Assembly: GCA_018340375.1 (NCBI GenBank) | Contig: JAFFJZ010000004.1 | Location: forward strand, 33,950,001-34,014,000 | From: Gonatopus flavifemur | Lineage: Eukaryota > Arthropoda > Insecta > Hymenoptera > Dryinidae | Direction: 5' to 3' | Length of the DNA: 64,000 nt | Shown here: piece after piece, positions 37,701 through 49,503 of the stretch | How the letters are laid out: each line of letters starts with the position of its first letter | How positions within the stretch are numbered: position 1 is the first letter of the stretch | The notes under the pieces: generated by a model | The model's input: the letters and a program-made list of their open reading frames with translations, nothing else | What the model was told of the DNA's origin: nothing | The model's database searches: none | Made by a program: the position numbers and the translations under genes

Positions 37701-37889
37701 ATTTCCCGGGATTAGACTTCTGTTTGTTATTCTGGAACACAGTCTTCTATATATACACGGAAAGACCGAGTCTATCAATATTTAGAAGGAATTTATCAAC
37801 GTTTAGAAAAATGACTGTCATTTTAGGGAAAAAGAGGATCGCTGAAAAATATTCGTGGTGAGTCTACCAAAAATTCCTAGTTAAAATAT

Positions 37890-38880
37890 TAACCCATGTG
37901 TGTATGGACCAATGGCCCAATGATGGACCAAGCTTGGCACAAGACCTGCGGAGACTTGTCTTGAGCAATTTCCCAAACTTGGCCCAGGCTTGGGAATGAT
38001 AAGATCAGGACAAGCTTGGGCCGGTGGTTTTTCCAGGCCCGGTCAAATTAATTTACCAAGCATCAAACACTGCTTCTTTGATCGCAGATATGGATGGGAA
38101 AAGTGATTGATTCATATTCCAGTTCATGACTTTCTCCCTCAGAATACCGTACATGAATTATCTTAAAACAATAGAAAAAATGTGACAAGACTGGGACAAG
38201 CTTGTATGATGATTGGAAAATTTGGCTTCTTTGATATTTCAATCAATTTTGATTCTATTGTTGAATTATGCTCAAACTAAACTAATAAGATCTTACTGAA
38301 ATACCATAACATAAATCTTATAATGATCTGATCCCGTACGGAATCCAACAGTGGAATCCCCCAAGTCACCCGAAGAATTGATGGTTCATCTTCACGTGTA
38401 TATCATCCGTAGTGAGCATAAATATCGGTCCAGGCCTGACCCCAGCCTGCCCAAGAGTAGGTAGCCTCCGCTCAAGCTTGCCCCAATAGTTATGCACACA
38501 AGGGTAGTGTGTAGGATTAATTATGGCAGGAAGATCGGGCTAGCCCTGGCCCGATGGTTATCCCCAAGTCTTCAGCCATTGTAAATTCAAAATTCAGTCA
38601 ATATTTATAAACATTGCGTCACTCATGTGGGCAATATTGGCACAATTGTTCTCAACGAATGCTCGATTTTTACACTTGTGCTTAGCTTTTACCAAATGTA
38701 GTGACCATTCCAGAAATATTAACAAATGTAACATGACCGACTATCCATTGGGAACAACAAGACAATCTTGGATCAATATTGGGCCAATTGTTCTCCACTG
38801 AGATTTGTTTCTGACACATGTGCCAACCTTGGGACAAACTTGGGTTTTTTTCAGTCTTGGCAATACCTGCATGAGACTTT
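37890..38880. repeat. CAAGCTTGGGCC-reiterated repeat
   Basis: CAAGCTTGG, ACTTGGCCCAGGCTTGGG and TTGGGCCAATTG words recur through the stretch. A piece (GATAAGATCAGGACAAGC, then ACCAAGCATCAA) is repeated with changes at 41500-41590. Non-coding; ends not identified. Confidence 0.5.
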
Positions 38881-39026
38881 TCACAGTGAAACGCTCAATT
38901 CTTAATACATCGACTACGAAGTTTTAATAGACACTACGAATATTTTCCAGCGATCCTCGTTTTCCCTAAATTGACAGTCATTTTTCTCAATATTAATAGA
39001 CCCGGTATTTCCGTGTATATATAATA

Positions 39027-39621
39027 CACTAGACCGCGAACTGTCGAGCAATCGAGTGAGGCGAATTTCTTCAGTAGTGGGGATAATCGAGTAGGCGGCC
39101 ATTTTTAATAAAGAAAGTACGAAAATATGATACGCTAAGAGCAAAAGTGACACCCCAATTGTTGTCAAGCGAAAACAGGACAGGAACTTTCGAGAGCAAG
39201 AACGGAACATTAAAAGTTCCGAGCAAAAGCGATACACTTATAATTTGGAACAAAAGAGCAACGACAGCAGTCTCCGGGCAAAAATGAAACACTAAAAAGC
39301 CCGAGCAAGAATGAACCAGCGCATAGATACAGGATTGTGTTGTGCGTTGGTTCGTTTTTGCTCGAGCTTTTCAGTGTTTCATTTTTGCCCGGAGACTGCT
39401 GTGGTTGCTCTTTTGTTCCAAATTATGAGTGTATCGCTTTTGCTCGGAACTTTTAATGTTCCGTTCTTGCTCTCGAAAGTTCCTGTCCTGTTTTCGCTTG
39501 ACAACAATTGGGGTGTCACTTTTGCTCTTAGCGTATCATATATGCATACCGTAATAATCTGTGTATTCATCTTTTCCTAGTACATATGGTGCACATCCTA
39601 TACCATGTCCGCGGTCTAGTG
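39027..39621. mobile_element. Long palindrome with 25-30 bp GAGCAAAAGTGA-type repeats
   Basis: CACTAGACCGCG starts the left end and CGCGGTCTAGTG ends the right. The arms (roughly 39117-39322 and 39336-39542) are nearly identical in mirror, so the same peptide is readable from both strands; it is not a gene. Each arm is itself a loose tandem array of GAGCAAAAGCGATACACTWA-like units of about 25-30 bp. The outer parts (39039-39115 and 39543-39605) do not pair, so it may be a foldback with unequal ends. No target duplication is clear. Confidence 0.65.
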
Positions 39622-40254
39622 CATCATACCAAAGTCTGTGGGTCATAAAGTATCATTTGACATACGATTCAGTTTAAAATTCGAAATTTGAGAATTTCAA
39701 GTCTATAGTGAAGGCTATATTTGGAATTACAAAAATTCTTTGCCTGAGAATTAAGAGAAAAATTGTACAGAAAATTACAGAAACTTTTCCTAAGTTTTCA
39801 GTCTCAATTTGTTTACAGAATAACTATGTAATTCAACATAAATTCTTCGATAGTGATGATTCCTCCTAATAATCATCGGAGTGAAAGAACTGTACCACTT
39901 CTATCGAGGAAAGTAATACCAGATGAAATACTACTCAAATACAAAATAAAACACCGCCAAATCATCAGAAAAAGCGTGTTGCAGGAGTAAAAAGAAGCAC
40001 GACGTTTTGAACGATCCTGAACATGTAAAGAAAACATCAATTCCCGTGTTGGAAACGAGATTTATTCAGTTGTCCCTAGGCATTCACGAATGTTGCAATG
40101 CTACGTTAGAAAAGTGGCTCGTGAGTATTTGGTAAGGCACTTGCACGTATTTGGCCACGTAGCTATTTATTTTTTGGAGACATTTGAGAAATGTTCAAGA
40201 GAAGTTCAAGAAATATCACACAGTTTTAAAGAAATGCCCTCCGGGCATTTCATA

Positions 40255-40540
40255 ATTCAATCCAAATCAATTCCCAGGGGTTTTTGGGTCGCTGATTACA
40301 AATCTGATACCAGATTACTGAAATTAAAAATGACCGAGTCAGTCAGTCAGTATGCCGGTCCAAAATTGACAGTTCGTTTCAATTCGATCAAAGCCAATCC
40401 CCAAGAGTTTTTTGGGTCGCTGATTATGAATCTGATTTCAGATTTTTTTGATTCAAATTAGTGGACTCAATAGAGCTGAGAGAAAAATGCATATTTGACG
40501 AAATTCGATATTGAGGAGTGTTTTTGGGTCGTTTTTTAAT
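40255..40540. repeat. Repeats of a GGGTCGCTGATTA motif
   Basis: TTTTTGGGTCGCTGATTA occurs at about 40278 and 40422, each followed by a variant of CAAATCTGATWYCAGATT, with a partial third at about 40525. The motif GGGTCRCTGAWTMCRAATCTG recurs at 52535 and, reversed, at 53650 and 53920. The 123-codon frame across it is a by-product of the repeat. Confidence 0.6.
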
Positions 40541-41205
40541 GAGGTGGTTCTTATTGATTTCTTCCCAGTAATGTTGATTTTTTTTTATTTTCAAAGGTTT
40601 TCATTCACTTTCTTCTATGAGACATAAATTCTAGAAAATCATTTCATTTCGATGTTCGCTTGATGAAAACATCTCCTTAAAATTTTTCGACTCTCAGAAA
40701 TAGATTCTACAAAGCCATAGGTATTCGTATGAAGAGACATCTGTATTGAATGTTCAGCGAACTTTCTGATATTAGCATTTCTTCGTTCCTGATCTACAGA
40801 TACATCCTAAAAATCTTAAATGATACAAAGGGAATTCATTGTGATATTAAATAAAGAACAAAAATGGAAAGTATGCAAATTTATGTGATACGTTACGATA
40901 TGACTAACTATCGCTAGAACTACCGCTTGAATCCCTTGTATAAAATTATCAGGGGAGATAAGAATCTACTGGAGTATTCTTGCGTACAAGTTTGATAATT
41001 ATCTGTAGATTGTTCTATGGCAAGATATTTTTAGAATATTAAAAGTTTTCCCAATGATGTCAGCCAGGGTCCCAAGTAGAAGAATTTTATGGTTCAACAT
41101 GGGTCTGATCAGATAGTGATAAGGCAGACCTCATTTTGGCCCACCAGGTCTGGCCATGGTGAGGTCATAATTTGATTTGAACACCCAATATGAATTTCCA
41201 CTGTG

Positions 41206-41337
41206 TAGTGATGGGTTTTTTGAGAGAGATCGATGCTTTTTTGTTAAAAAAATATATGATTTTTATAGATTCAAATGAAAATTCGTTACTACTTATATGA
41301 AAAAATGATCGATCATTTCCACAAATCCTCATCACTA
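41206..41337. mobile_element. hAT-like MITE, TAGTGATGGG family
   Basis: TAGTGATGGG at left and CCTCATCACTA at right, with AGATCGATGC / GATCGATCAT in the arms. Flanking octamers ccactgtg and ctactggg match at 6 of 8. Related to 31484-31616. Confidence 0.65.
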
Positions 41338-41449
41338 CTACTGGGGATATTAAGTTAAGGTTGAAAGCCTAGAAATATCGAAACATCAGTCGATATACAA
41401 AAACAAATGAGGAAGAATAATAATCAGAAGCTATAATGAGGAAGTGCAT

Positions 41450-41600
41450 GTACGCGTGGGGACCGAGCTTGGGAAAAAAGCCAAAGCTTGGCACAAATTT
41501 AGGGACAATAAGATCAGGCCAAGTTTGGGCCAATGGATTTGCCAGACTTAATCCCATTAACTAACCGAGCATCAATCGATGCTACTTCCTTAGTAGAAAT
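41450..41600. repeat. Second copy of the AAGCTTGG repeat piece
   Basis: GACCGAGCTTGGG, AAGCTTGGCACAA, GATCAGGCCAAGTTTGGGCC and CCGAGCATCAATCG align in order and orientation with 37920-38070. Followed by a CCTGATCAGG-rich stretch (41600-41860) of the same loose repetitive style. Confidence 0.55.
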
Positions 41601-42149
41601 TCGATCAGGCGTTCCCTATTTTCAATAAGGTCCTGATCAGGTTAAAATCCGAAAACCTTGAATTAGGAAAATCTTATGAGACCCTCACAAGGGAGTTATC
41701 TGATTTCCCTAATAGGATTCAAACAGGATTGTAACGCAGGGGTACAATAGGATTCGGATGAGATTTCTATAAAATCGAACGAAATCGGGGAAACCGTAAC
41801 GAGACCTGATAAACTCCTGATGGGAAATCAGGCATGCCTCTTCAGGCCCTGGTATTTTCTCATCCGAAATTTCTACTATGGTTTGATCACAATTTGTATA
41901 TTGGGATGGAAAAAATATATCATCCATATTTCAATCTATGAGTCTTTTCCTCAAAATACCGCATAAGAGTTATGCTAAAACCTCCTAATGATTGTGCCAA
42001 GTCTGGAAAAAGCTTATATTACACTGACAAATTTTGTTTCACTGGCATTAAATTGACCTCCAACTAAGAAAGGTTTTTAGGAAAGTATTATAACATACTT
42101 TCATAATCATCTGATTTATCTATGAAGAATAAATATTTGAACTGGTGGT

Positions 42150-42290
42150 TAGTGATCGGCGATATTTCACGATATCGATATTTTATATGAAATTTGTATA
42201 AAGTTTTTATCGATATTTGATCAAATTCAATATAAACTCGACAAAAAATCTATAAAAAATATCGATATTTCCAAATATCGCGGATCAGTA
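42150..42290. mobile_element. hAT-like MITE with perfect 8-bp duplication
   Basis: The left end TAGTGATCGGCGATATTT and the right end (reverse complement TACTGATCCGCGATATTT) match at 16 of 18. The octamer CTGGTGGT lies exactly at 42142-42149 and 42291-42298. It is 141 bp, equal in length to its relative at 22033-22173. The interior repeats TATCGATATTT. Confidence 0.88.
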
Positions 42291-43531
42291 CTGGTGGTGC
42301 TCCGTGCTCCCTTCACGAGCGTACCTTCAAACATCACATGTTCAACAATTTGAAAATCAATAAGATTATCAGAAACATCATTCAAAAAACATTCTTGATT
42401 AAATTATGATTATTCCGCATATCTGGAATCCATTTTTTCCAACAATACATAGAATAATATTTCATAAATGACGAATAGCTATTAAGAATGTGTTACTTCT
42501 CAATCGGAATATTAGAAACAATGTTTTCAAAAATGCAACAAAACATCTAGAAATCCTGCGAAGAGTTCTTAAAAATCAGTTCATCCCTGTGAATTATCAA
42601 ATTTAACAGTAGAAAATTTAGTCTAAAAAATATGTCCCCACGTAGAATTTGATTTACGGAATTACCAACGGAGATACCAAGGTATCATAAGAATACCATA
42701 AAATTGCATATTGGAAAATAATTGTATAGAATTCATGTACAAATTTCACACAAAATATATATAATATACGAAAATTATATGAAAATCCTATAAAATCATT
42801 CACCACAGCAGAATTATATTCGAATAATATACAAACCTCTCCATCACATGCAATTTTCAAACGATTGTATAAAAATTTTCGTGAAGAGATACTTTTTCAA
42901 CCGACCGTACTCTTGTACACGTGTGAAATTTTCAGCTAAAAATCCTTTGTATATTTCCATATGTCTTGTGTTATAATTATTGTCATCAATATTTTTGTAC
43001 AATCAATACACTGCACGATGAACATGAAGGTGAATCCGTCCATAAAAAAATGTATAAAACAGAAGCGACGTTTTTTTGCATGTCATGTAAATATCTACTA
43101 CGGCATTTCATGGAGGGACCACGTTATCTGAAGGAATGAGTTTTCACTTCAAAAGACGTTAAAGCCAACATCATGCTCGAGGAATCTAGACTCGCAGCAA
43201 AACTCTGCAAAGCAGCTGAATAACGAAGAAAACGAAAAAAACCTCGAGTCTGGAATTGACTGAAAATCACAGACGCAGCTTAATTGGGATTTACATGAAC
43301 ACTGAAAACGATTTACTAGAACAAGAGAATACATATGCAACCACGATGATGAAGAATACCATACCTTATGAAAAAGAATAATCATTAGATATTAGACAAT
43401 GATATTGAAAGTTTTTATGAACATTTTCCTTCTGCACTTCATCTGATGACGCAACAACAAGAATGTAGAATCCAACAGATTCTCATGAATTCATTTCCAA
43501 GTAATGTGAGAAGGATGAATGTGGGCTTATC

Positions 43532-43747
43532 CCCAAGCAACACAAGAGGTTAAAAATGCTAAGAACGTGTTTTAAAAATCTTACGAACATGCTTAGAATC
43601 TCCAAATGAAATTGTTTTGAATAATTATCTGCTATGCACCTTCATAGAATATCTTAACGAATTGATTCAAAATAGTCTCATTTGCACATTCTCTTCACAT
43701 TTACTGAATAATCATAGCATATTTGAGGAGTTCTTGTATTGCCTAGG
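43532..43747. mobile_element. CCCAAGCAACAC-ended element
   Basis: The left end CCCAAGCAACACAAGAGG and the right end (reverse complement CCTAGGCAATACAAGAAC) match at most positions. Interior words such as TTAGAATCTCC and AATATCTTAACG recur loosely. The left end is nearly identical to that at 562. Non-coding. Confidence 0.6.
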
Positions 43748-44219
43748 ATCAATATCAAGTAAAGCCTCTCGAAATAGCGTTATAACGTAACTAAAGTGAC
43801 TGTGAAACAAGATGAATAGTAATTAACGGGTAAATGAAAATGGGAATGTCCTTTGATTCAGATGTCCCATTGACGGTTATTTCTAAGAATCATTTCCTAC
43901 AGAGAATAACACACCATTCTATTGAGTATTAGAACAAAGAATCAATTTTTACCCATGACCATTCATATTTGCTTCAAACAAAATCTTATCGTGTTATTAA
44001 AAAATTATATTCTAAAACTTCAAGAATCTTTCTTTTTTCTTTAGCAATAATGAACACGTTAATCCGTCCTTTGTGCATTAATTTTCAAGGTGAAAAGCAA
44101 GCATGTCATTTATATTTGATATCTTATCGGATCAAAAGCATGTTCATATGTGGATACAAATAATTCGGATAAAATTTTCATATTTAGTGCAGTGATCTTT
44201 TTCTTTTGCTTGAATGGGA

Positions 44220-44700
44220 CGTATAGGCACATACGTTGAACGTATGAGGATTACTCATGTTCCATCGCTAACGGGACAATATGATTCTCTCTTTGCAAGC
44301 GGAACCAATAAGAGTGAGATAGTAGATCATATCCCATAGTCGAAGGGACACGCTGTATAAGCGCACCCTCCGTAATGCGCGCGCGTGCTCGTGCACGCAC
44401 GCGCGTGTACACGCAGACACACTTTCACGGATGGCGACAGGCGTACGGGATGGGACGTTTGGGCGGATTGGGTCGTTGGTTGGTTGGTTTGGTTGGTTGG
44501 GTAGCTGGCTGGCTAGCTGGCTCGATAATGTACGAAAGAGTCTCACCGCGTTACTATGCCACAACTATCTGCCTCATATTCGCTTGCTTTTCAACCCCGT
44601 TTCTCTCTCTTCCTCCCTCTTCCGCTGTACCTCAGTTTATACACACATACGAACTTCACACACCATTTCACTAAGAGTGGTGCTATGTACTGTATCCTAT
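44220..44700. promoter_or_regulatory. GC-rich island with Z-DNA-prone and TTGG repeats
   Basis: At 44375-44418 alternating purine/pyrimidine (GCGCGCGTGCTCGTGCACGC) could adopt Z-DNA. At 44470-44523, TTGG and GGCT units repeat. The frames across these give Arg/Ala and Trp/Leu/Gly low-complexity peptides, not proteins. Possibly regulatory. Confidence 0.3.
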
Positions 44701-44999
44701 TCCAACATATAGTCCTTGTACCTCTTTGCTTCTCTCTTCGATTCAACAGCGCTTCATCTTCCTTTTTCGTATTGTTGACATAGCATCTTTCTCCGCTTGC
44801 AGTTTTCCAAATTCATCCTTCTTCTGGCACTCTTTAATGTTACGCAGCAAGATTCTTCCAAATCATGAAGACTCATGTACCTGAATCAACTCAATTAGAA
44901 CTGAATTTCCGTGACAATAAGTTATAATTAGATTGTTCTATATGAAATATTTCTGTGTGGGTGGTTCTGAAAATGACACATAGTGATGCGATTCCATTG

Positions 45000-47220
45000 G
45001 CAATGTCAATCCTTGAAGAGGGTCAATCGTGTTTGATTGAAAAAGTATCTAATTTTTATAGATTTCGATAACACATCAATAAAACTACGATGTATTCTCT
45101 ATATGACCAAATTCCATCAATTGAAGTTTCTATCTTCTTGAGATTATTTTTCGAAAAAAATCCAACTTAGTACCTGGAAGCGGTTTTAACTGAACAGATA
45201 CTAAAATTTGTTACATAGCCAATTTTTATTGACCTATTCATTACGATGAATTCATCTTATTAATTCTTCTTTTTCAGTTTACTGTCGATTGCGAACTTTC
45301 ATGCTATGCACTGAAATGCTGATCCATGTAAGTATGGTACACAAAACATGGACACGGAAACTATGCACAGGAAGCATTTAATGCACATCCATGTTAGGGC
45401 ATAAAGAGTTTTGTCACGTGCTGGCTTTTGTGTACAAACGTGTCTGTTCATACATACGTGTATACGAATTTCTCCCTTACGCTACATACGCGTATTACTT
45501 TCTATGTACAGACTTTTCGTGGTCATGCATGAAAATATTGATAGTCCAATGCTTTACGCTGTAGAATATTTTCCACTACCCTTGTTGTATAACACGAAGT
45601 TGATTGGAAAATGAAGAAAAATCGGCATGAAATCGTTAAAAGCTTCGGAGACAATTTTGGAAGGATCTGCGTCGAGAATCGCACAGATTTCTCACGTTCC
45701 TTCGACGTGTTTTATACACACGAAAGTATATCTTTTAAAACCATAATTCTTATTCAAAACTGGTCTAAAAGATACTTTCAACATATCTTGCATCCAAAAC
45801 TTGCCTCAAAAACATCTTCCAGATTTTTCCAAAGTCTCGACAGTCATTCGCGTAAAATTCATCATTCTTGTTCATGTCATTTCTATGGTAGAGATCTATC
45901 GTCTCCGTCTTACGGAGTTTGAAAAGGATTACACTTTTGTTTTTGATGATTCTGGGTATGAGATGGAAAACAATCAACACAATTAAGGGTGGTCTACAAT
46001 TTATATCTGGTCAACTGGATTCAATAATCTTGAATGGATTTCCACACGCTGCATTTATCGGAAGAATCATAGAAGAACAAAGTGAAACAAAGGAAGAGAA
46101 GATATGAAGATAAAAACAATTCATTCCAATTGTTCCAATCGAACAGGAGGAAAAATCGCATTATTCTGCGCCTCTGATTACCAGTCCCGAATCACCCTTG
46201 TTGAAAAGAAGGCAGATCAGACCTTTGAACGCGTATTCCTTACTGGATTTTTCAAAGGATTCTCTGAAAATACTCTCAAAGAACTTCATTCGATAAAGGA
46301 AGATTTATCAAATAGCCATTTCGAACTATAGCAACCCTCGTTTCGTTACCAATCACATCATTTGAATGATGACGCTGAAAAAAGGTTACTACGCTACTTC
46401 CTTCTCCTCTCTACGAGTTATTTTAGTCTCGTCAGTTCCACAGTTACAAAGTATACTTGTTAATCGTCTTATGGTAGACTCTCTTTTAACGCGTCATCTG
46501 AGACAGACTTCACATTTTGTACTTTTCATACCATTTGTAACGTCTCAATTTTCATGACAAAATATTTACTCAGTTCGATTTGTTGCTATTATTGTAAATT
46601 TATTCGTGAATTTTGAATATTTTTCAGCGAATCTTGCTCATTCTTGCTTGCGAAGGACTGAGCTCTGAAACTTCTTAGTATTTTTTATTTTAACTTCAGT
46701 CAAGATTGTTCAGAACAATAACAAGTGTGAATTGAATTCACAATCTCGTGGAGTTTCATTACAATTTTTCCATCGAAAGGAAAACTACAATGTTAATATG
46801 ATGTTCTATGAGTAGTTACACGAATTATCACTTAGATATGAAATTTAATATCTTTGCACACAACGTTCAAATCTTTGTTTCCAAAAGTAATATTCAAATA
46901 AGATAAGATGAATTCAATTAGATTCACTTCATTTTTATTCGTGATACGAGGGTGCTTCTATCGGTAGGGAACTTGTCAACACAATCCCTAATCAATAATT
47001 ACTCCACTGACGTGACGTAACGTGACAATACAGCAGAAATCCGTACGATATGTTTATCAGATATTCACACGCAGTTGGAATGTAGTTGAGATACTGAATA
47101 ATAGAACTCTGCTGCTCTTCCAGAAAACAGTAGAGAGAGTTGAACAAAAAATTTACTAAGTTCAATAATGAATTAACTATCAATTTCTTCATCTGGAATT
47201 GCAATTTTATAATTTGAATC
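45000..47220. other. AT-rich stretch, no supportable gene
   Basis: Several overlapping plus-strand frames of 60-103 codons lie at 45611-46331 but show no family, no splice borders and no conserved composition. I leave them uncalled. Confidence 0.35.
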
Positions 47221-47256
47221 ATTTCAAACTTGCATATCATACAAAATTATTCCTAC

Positions 47257-47362
47257 CCTAGTAACACACAATCTTCGTTAAACGTTCTGAGAATGTTTGC
47301 AGGACGTTCAAATATTCTAGGAACGTTCGGAGAATATTTTACGCACATTGGTGTTACTTGGG
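47257..47362. mobile_element. CCCAAGTAACAC-ended short element with GAACGTTC core
   Basis: The right end in reverse complement reads CCCAAGTAACACCAATG; the left reads CCTAGTAACACACAATC. The interior repeats AACGTTC four times with AGAATATT words. TAC flanks both sides (47254-47256 and 47363-47365). Its 106 bp equals the length of the element at 562-667. It abuts the left end of the hairpin-ended element that follows. Confidence 0.6.
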
Positions 47363-48237
47363 TACTTCCATGTGCCTTATATATAAGGAAAGGGAAGTAT
47401 TGTGATCGTGTCAAAAATCCATGATGCAAAAAGGGATATTTCGTCTTTGTCAAACCCATCAGCATGCCGAAAGAATGGGTTCTCAGAAATGTCTGTCTGT
47501 GTGTGTGTGTATGCGTGTGCACACCTGATTCTTTGGCACCCGATAACTCCTCTCAAAATGCACCGATTGGAATATTTTTTCCCATATGTTCGTTTAGAGA
47601 GGACTCGATCCCTATTGATTTTGGTATCGATCGGATAACACGTTTGGAAAATATCGTGGAACATTGTTTGAAAAATTGTGATTTTGCGATTTCGTATATC
47701 TTTGCTCCTTGATATCCGATTGCGATGAGATTCATAACAAGTTCTATAGTCGTAGCCCGATCGTGTTCTCACGTGAGTTTTATCTCGAGTGGTTGAAAAG
47801 TGTGGAAAATTTTTTTTCGCGATCCGCATGATTTGGCGATATTTTGAAAGCATGTCTTCCCTGTGTTTGTGTAATTCGAATGCCATAGAAGTCTGAGCAC
47901 AGTCGATTCGTAGGATGTTAATCATGAGTTATAAGTTCCAGGCGAATCGTAATTGAGGGAAGAAAGAGTTAAGCACTGAACTTCAAAAGAAAATTTCGAA
48001 ATTTCGTAAATGTCGCTATTATGCGGATATCTTCCGTTTTCATTATTCGATCGTTATTACAGGTTGGTTAAAAAGTTTTGACAGCGACACCTATCAACCA
48101 GTACAGGAATCAAAATTTATACGCTATTTTTATATTTCATCCTTCATTTGAACACACACACAATTTCATTCCGATCTGTGAATTCATTCTTTGTTTACAA
48201 GCCATTCGAAGTTGACGGGTCAGTGTATTTTGTGAAA

Positions 48238-49503
48238 ATGGAAAAATCCGAATATCGTGCAGGGATAAAATTCTTTGTTTTGGAAGGTTTATCAGCAACA
48301 GAAATGCATACTAAAATGAAGAAAGTGTTGGAGGAATCTGCTCCTTCATTTCCAACTGTACATCGATGGGTTTTAGAGTTTAAACGTGGTCGTACAAGCG
48401 TTGAAGATCAATCACGTAGTGGAAGTCCACAAAGTGCAACGAAATCAGACATCACTGAGCAAGTCTATGATATTGTTTGTAAAGATCCGAGTTTGATTAA
48501 GCGTGAAATTGCTGATACCATAGGCATCTCGGATGAACGAGTACTCCATATTTTACACGAAGAATTACATATGAAAAAGCTTTTTGGAAAGTTAGTGCCG
48601 CATTCGTTGACAATTCAACAAAAACTGAATCGAAAACAAATTTCTCAGCGTAATTTGGAGCGTTTTAAGCAGAATAAGACCGATTTTTTGCGTCGTTTCG
48701 TAACTGTGGACGAGACTTGGATCTACCATCATGATCCTAAACTGGAACAAGAACGTTCACAGTGGACTGAAGCTAGTTGTTCAGCTCCAAAACGGGTGAA
48801 GTCTGAACGATCGGCAAAAGAGGTAGCATCGGTTGTTTGGGATGCAAAAGGGGTTTTGTTGATTGATTATCTCGGAAAAGGTAAAACAATTAACTCTGAA
48901 TATTATTGTGTTGTCGACGTTTGAATCGTTTATTGAAACGAATTGGTAGTCGAATAACGGAATACTCAGTTGTTTAACACCCAAAACCTTGTAGTACATT
49001 TTTTCAAAGATGTTTCCAGTTGTAAAGAGTTGATTCTATGAGATGAACACCGATGATTTCTTAGATTTTGTGAGTTTCAATTTTCGTTTCGTTTCTATAA
49101 ACGATTCAAACTTCAGGAACATATATTATTGCAACCTTTTGGACCAGTTGGATGCAAAAATTCGTGAAAAAAGACCCGGTTTACGGAAGAAAAAATCATT
49201 TTTCATCAAGACAATGCACGTGTTCACACAAGTGTTCTGGCGATGGCTAAACTGAACGAATTGAAGTACGAATTGCTCGAACACCCACCGTATTCACCAG
49301 ATTTGGCTTCCTCCGACTATTACCTCTTCAGCAATTTGAAACAATTCCTTCGTGGAAAGCATTTTTCGTCGAATGAAGAAGCTATTGCAGCTGTGGAACA
49401 GTATTTTGCGGAGCTTCCGGAAAATCATTACAGAGATGGTATAAAATTATTGGAGGATCGTTGGAATAAGTGTGTTGAAGTTGAGGGACACTATATTAAA
49501 TAA
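48238..49503 (+). pseudogene. mariner transposase, interrupted
   Basis: The protein cuts and rejoins mariner DNA at TA sites. The amino-terminal half has helix-turn-helix segments (PTVHRWVLEFKRGRTSVED and KREIADTIGISDERV). Catalytic aspartates lie in FVTVDETW, in HQDNARVH (codon 49210-49212) and in YSPDLASSDYYLF. Exactly 34 residues separate the second and third, giving the mariner D,D34D signature. Two lesions are seen: a MITE at 48909-49122 with its 9-bp duplication, and one missing base in the A run at about 49190, which shifts the frame before HQDN. Allowing for both, 348 codons including stop remain, the expected size, with no other stop. The copy therefore looks recent. Confidence 0.92.
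48909..49122. mobile_element. MITE inserted in mariner transposase
   Basis: ATATTATTG flanks both sides (48900-48908 and 49123-49131), interrupting the codons for NSEYYC and NLLDQL, which read through perfectly when it is ignored. The ends share GTTTGAATCGTTTAT and GAAACGAA just inside TGTT-type termini. An 8-9 bp duplication suggests hAT- or Mutator-type mobilisation. A diverged relative of its right half lies at 57743-57885. Confidence 0.88.

Noticed and set aside
39071..39580. Hydrophobic peptide frames on both strands (39071-39292 minus, 39311-39580 plus)
   Set aside because: They are the same sequence read from the two arms of a palindrome built of short repeats, not two related genes.
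40090..40461. 123-codon plus-strand frame
   Set aside because: It spans two copies of the GGGTCGCTGATTA repeat and has no recognisable domain.
44375..44712. Frames with Arg-Ala repeats and Trp/Leu/Gly repeats
   Set aside because: Produced by GCGC and TTGG/GGCT simple repeats.
45611..46331. Chain of plus-strand frames as a possible gene
   Set aside because: No family, no splice borders, no shared composition; AT-rich random frames of this length are expected here.
47377..47925. 182-codon minus-strand frame
   Set aside because: It lies in the hairpin-ended repeat; the plus strand is also open, and other copies break the frame, so selection on coding is not supported.
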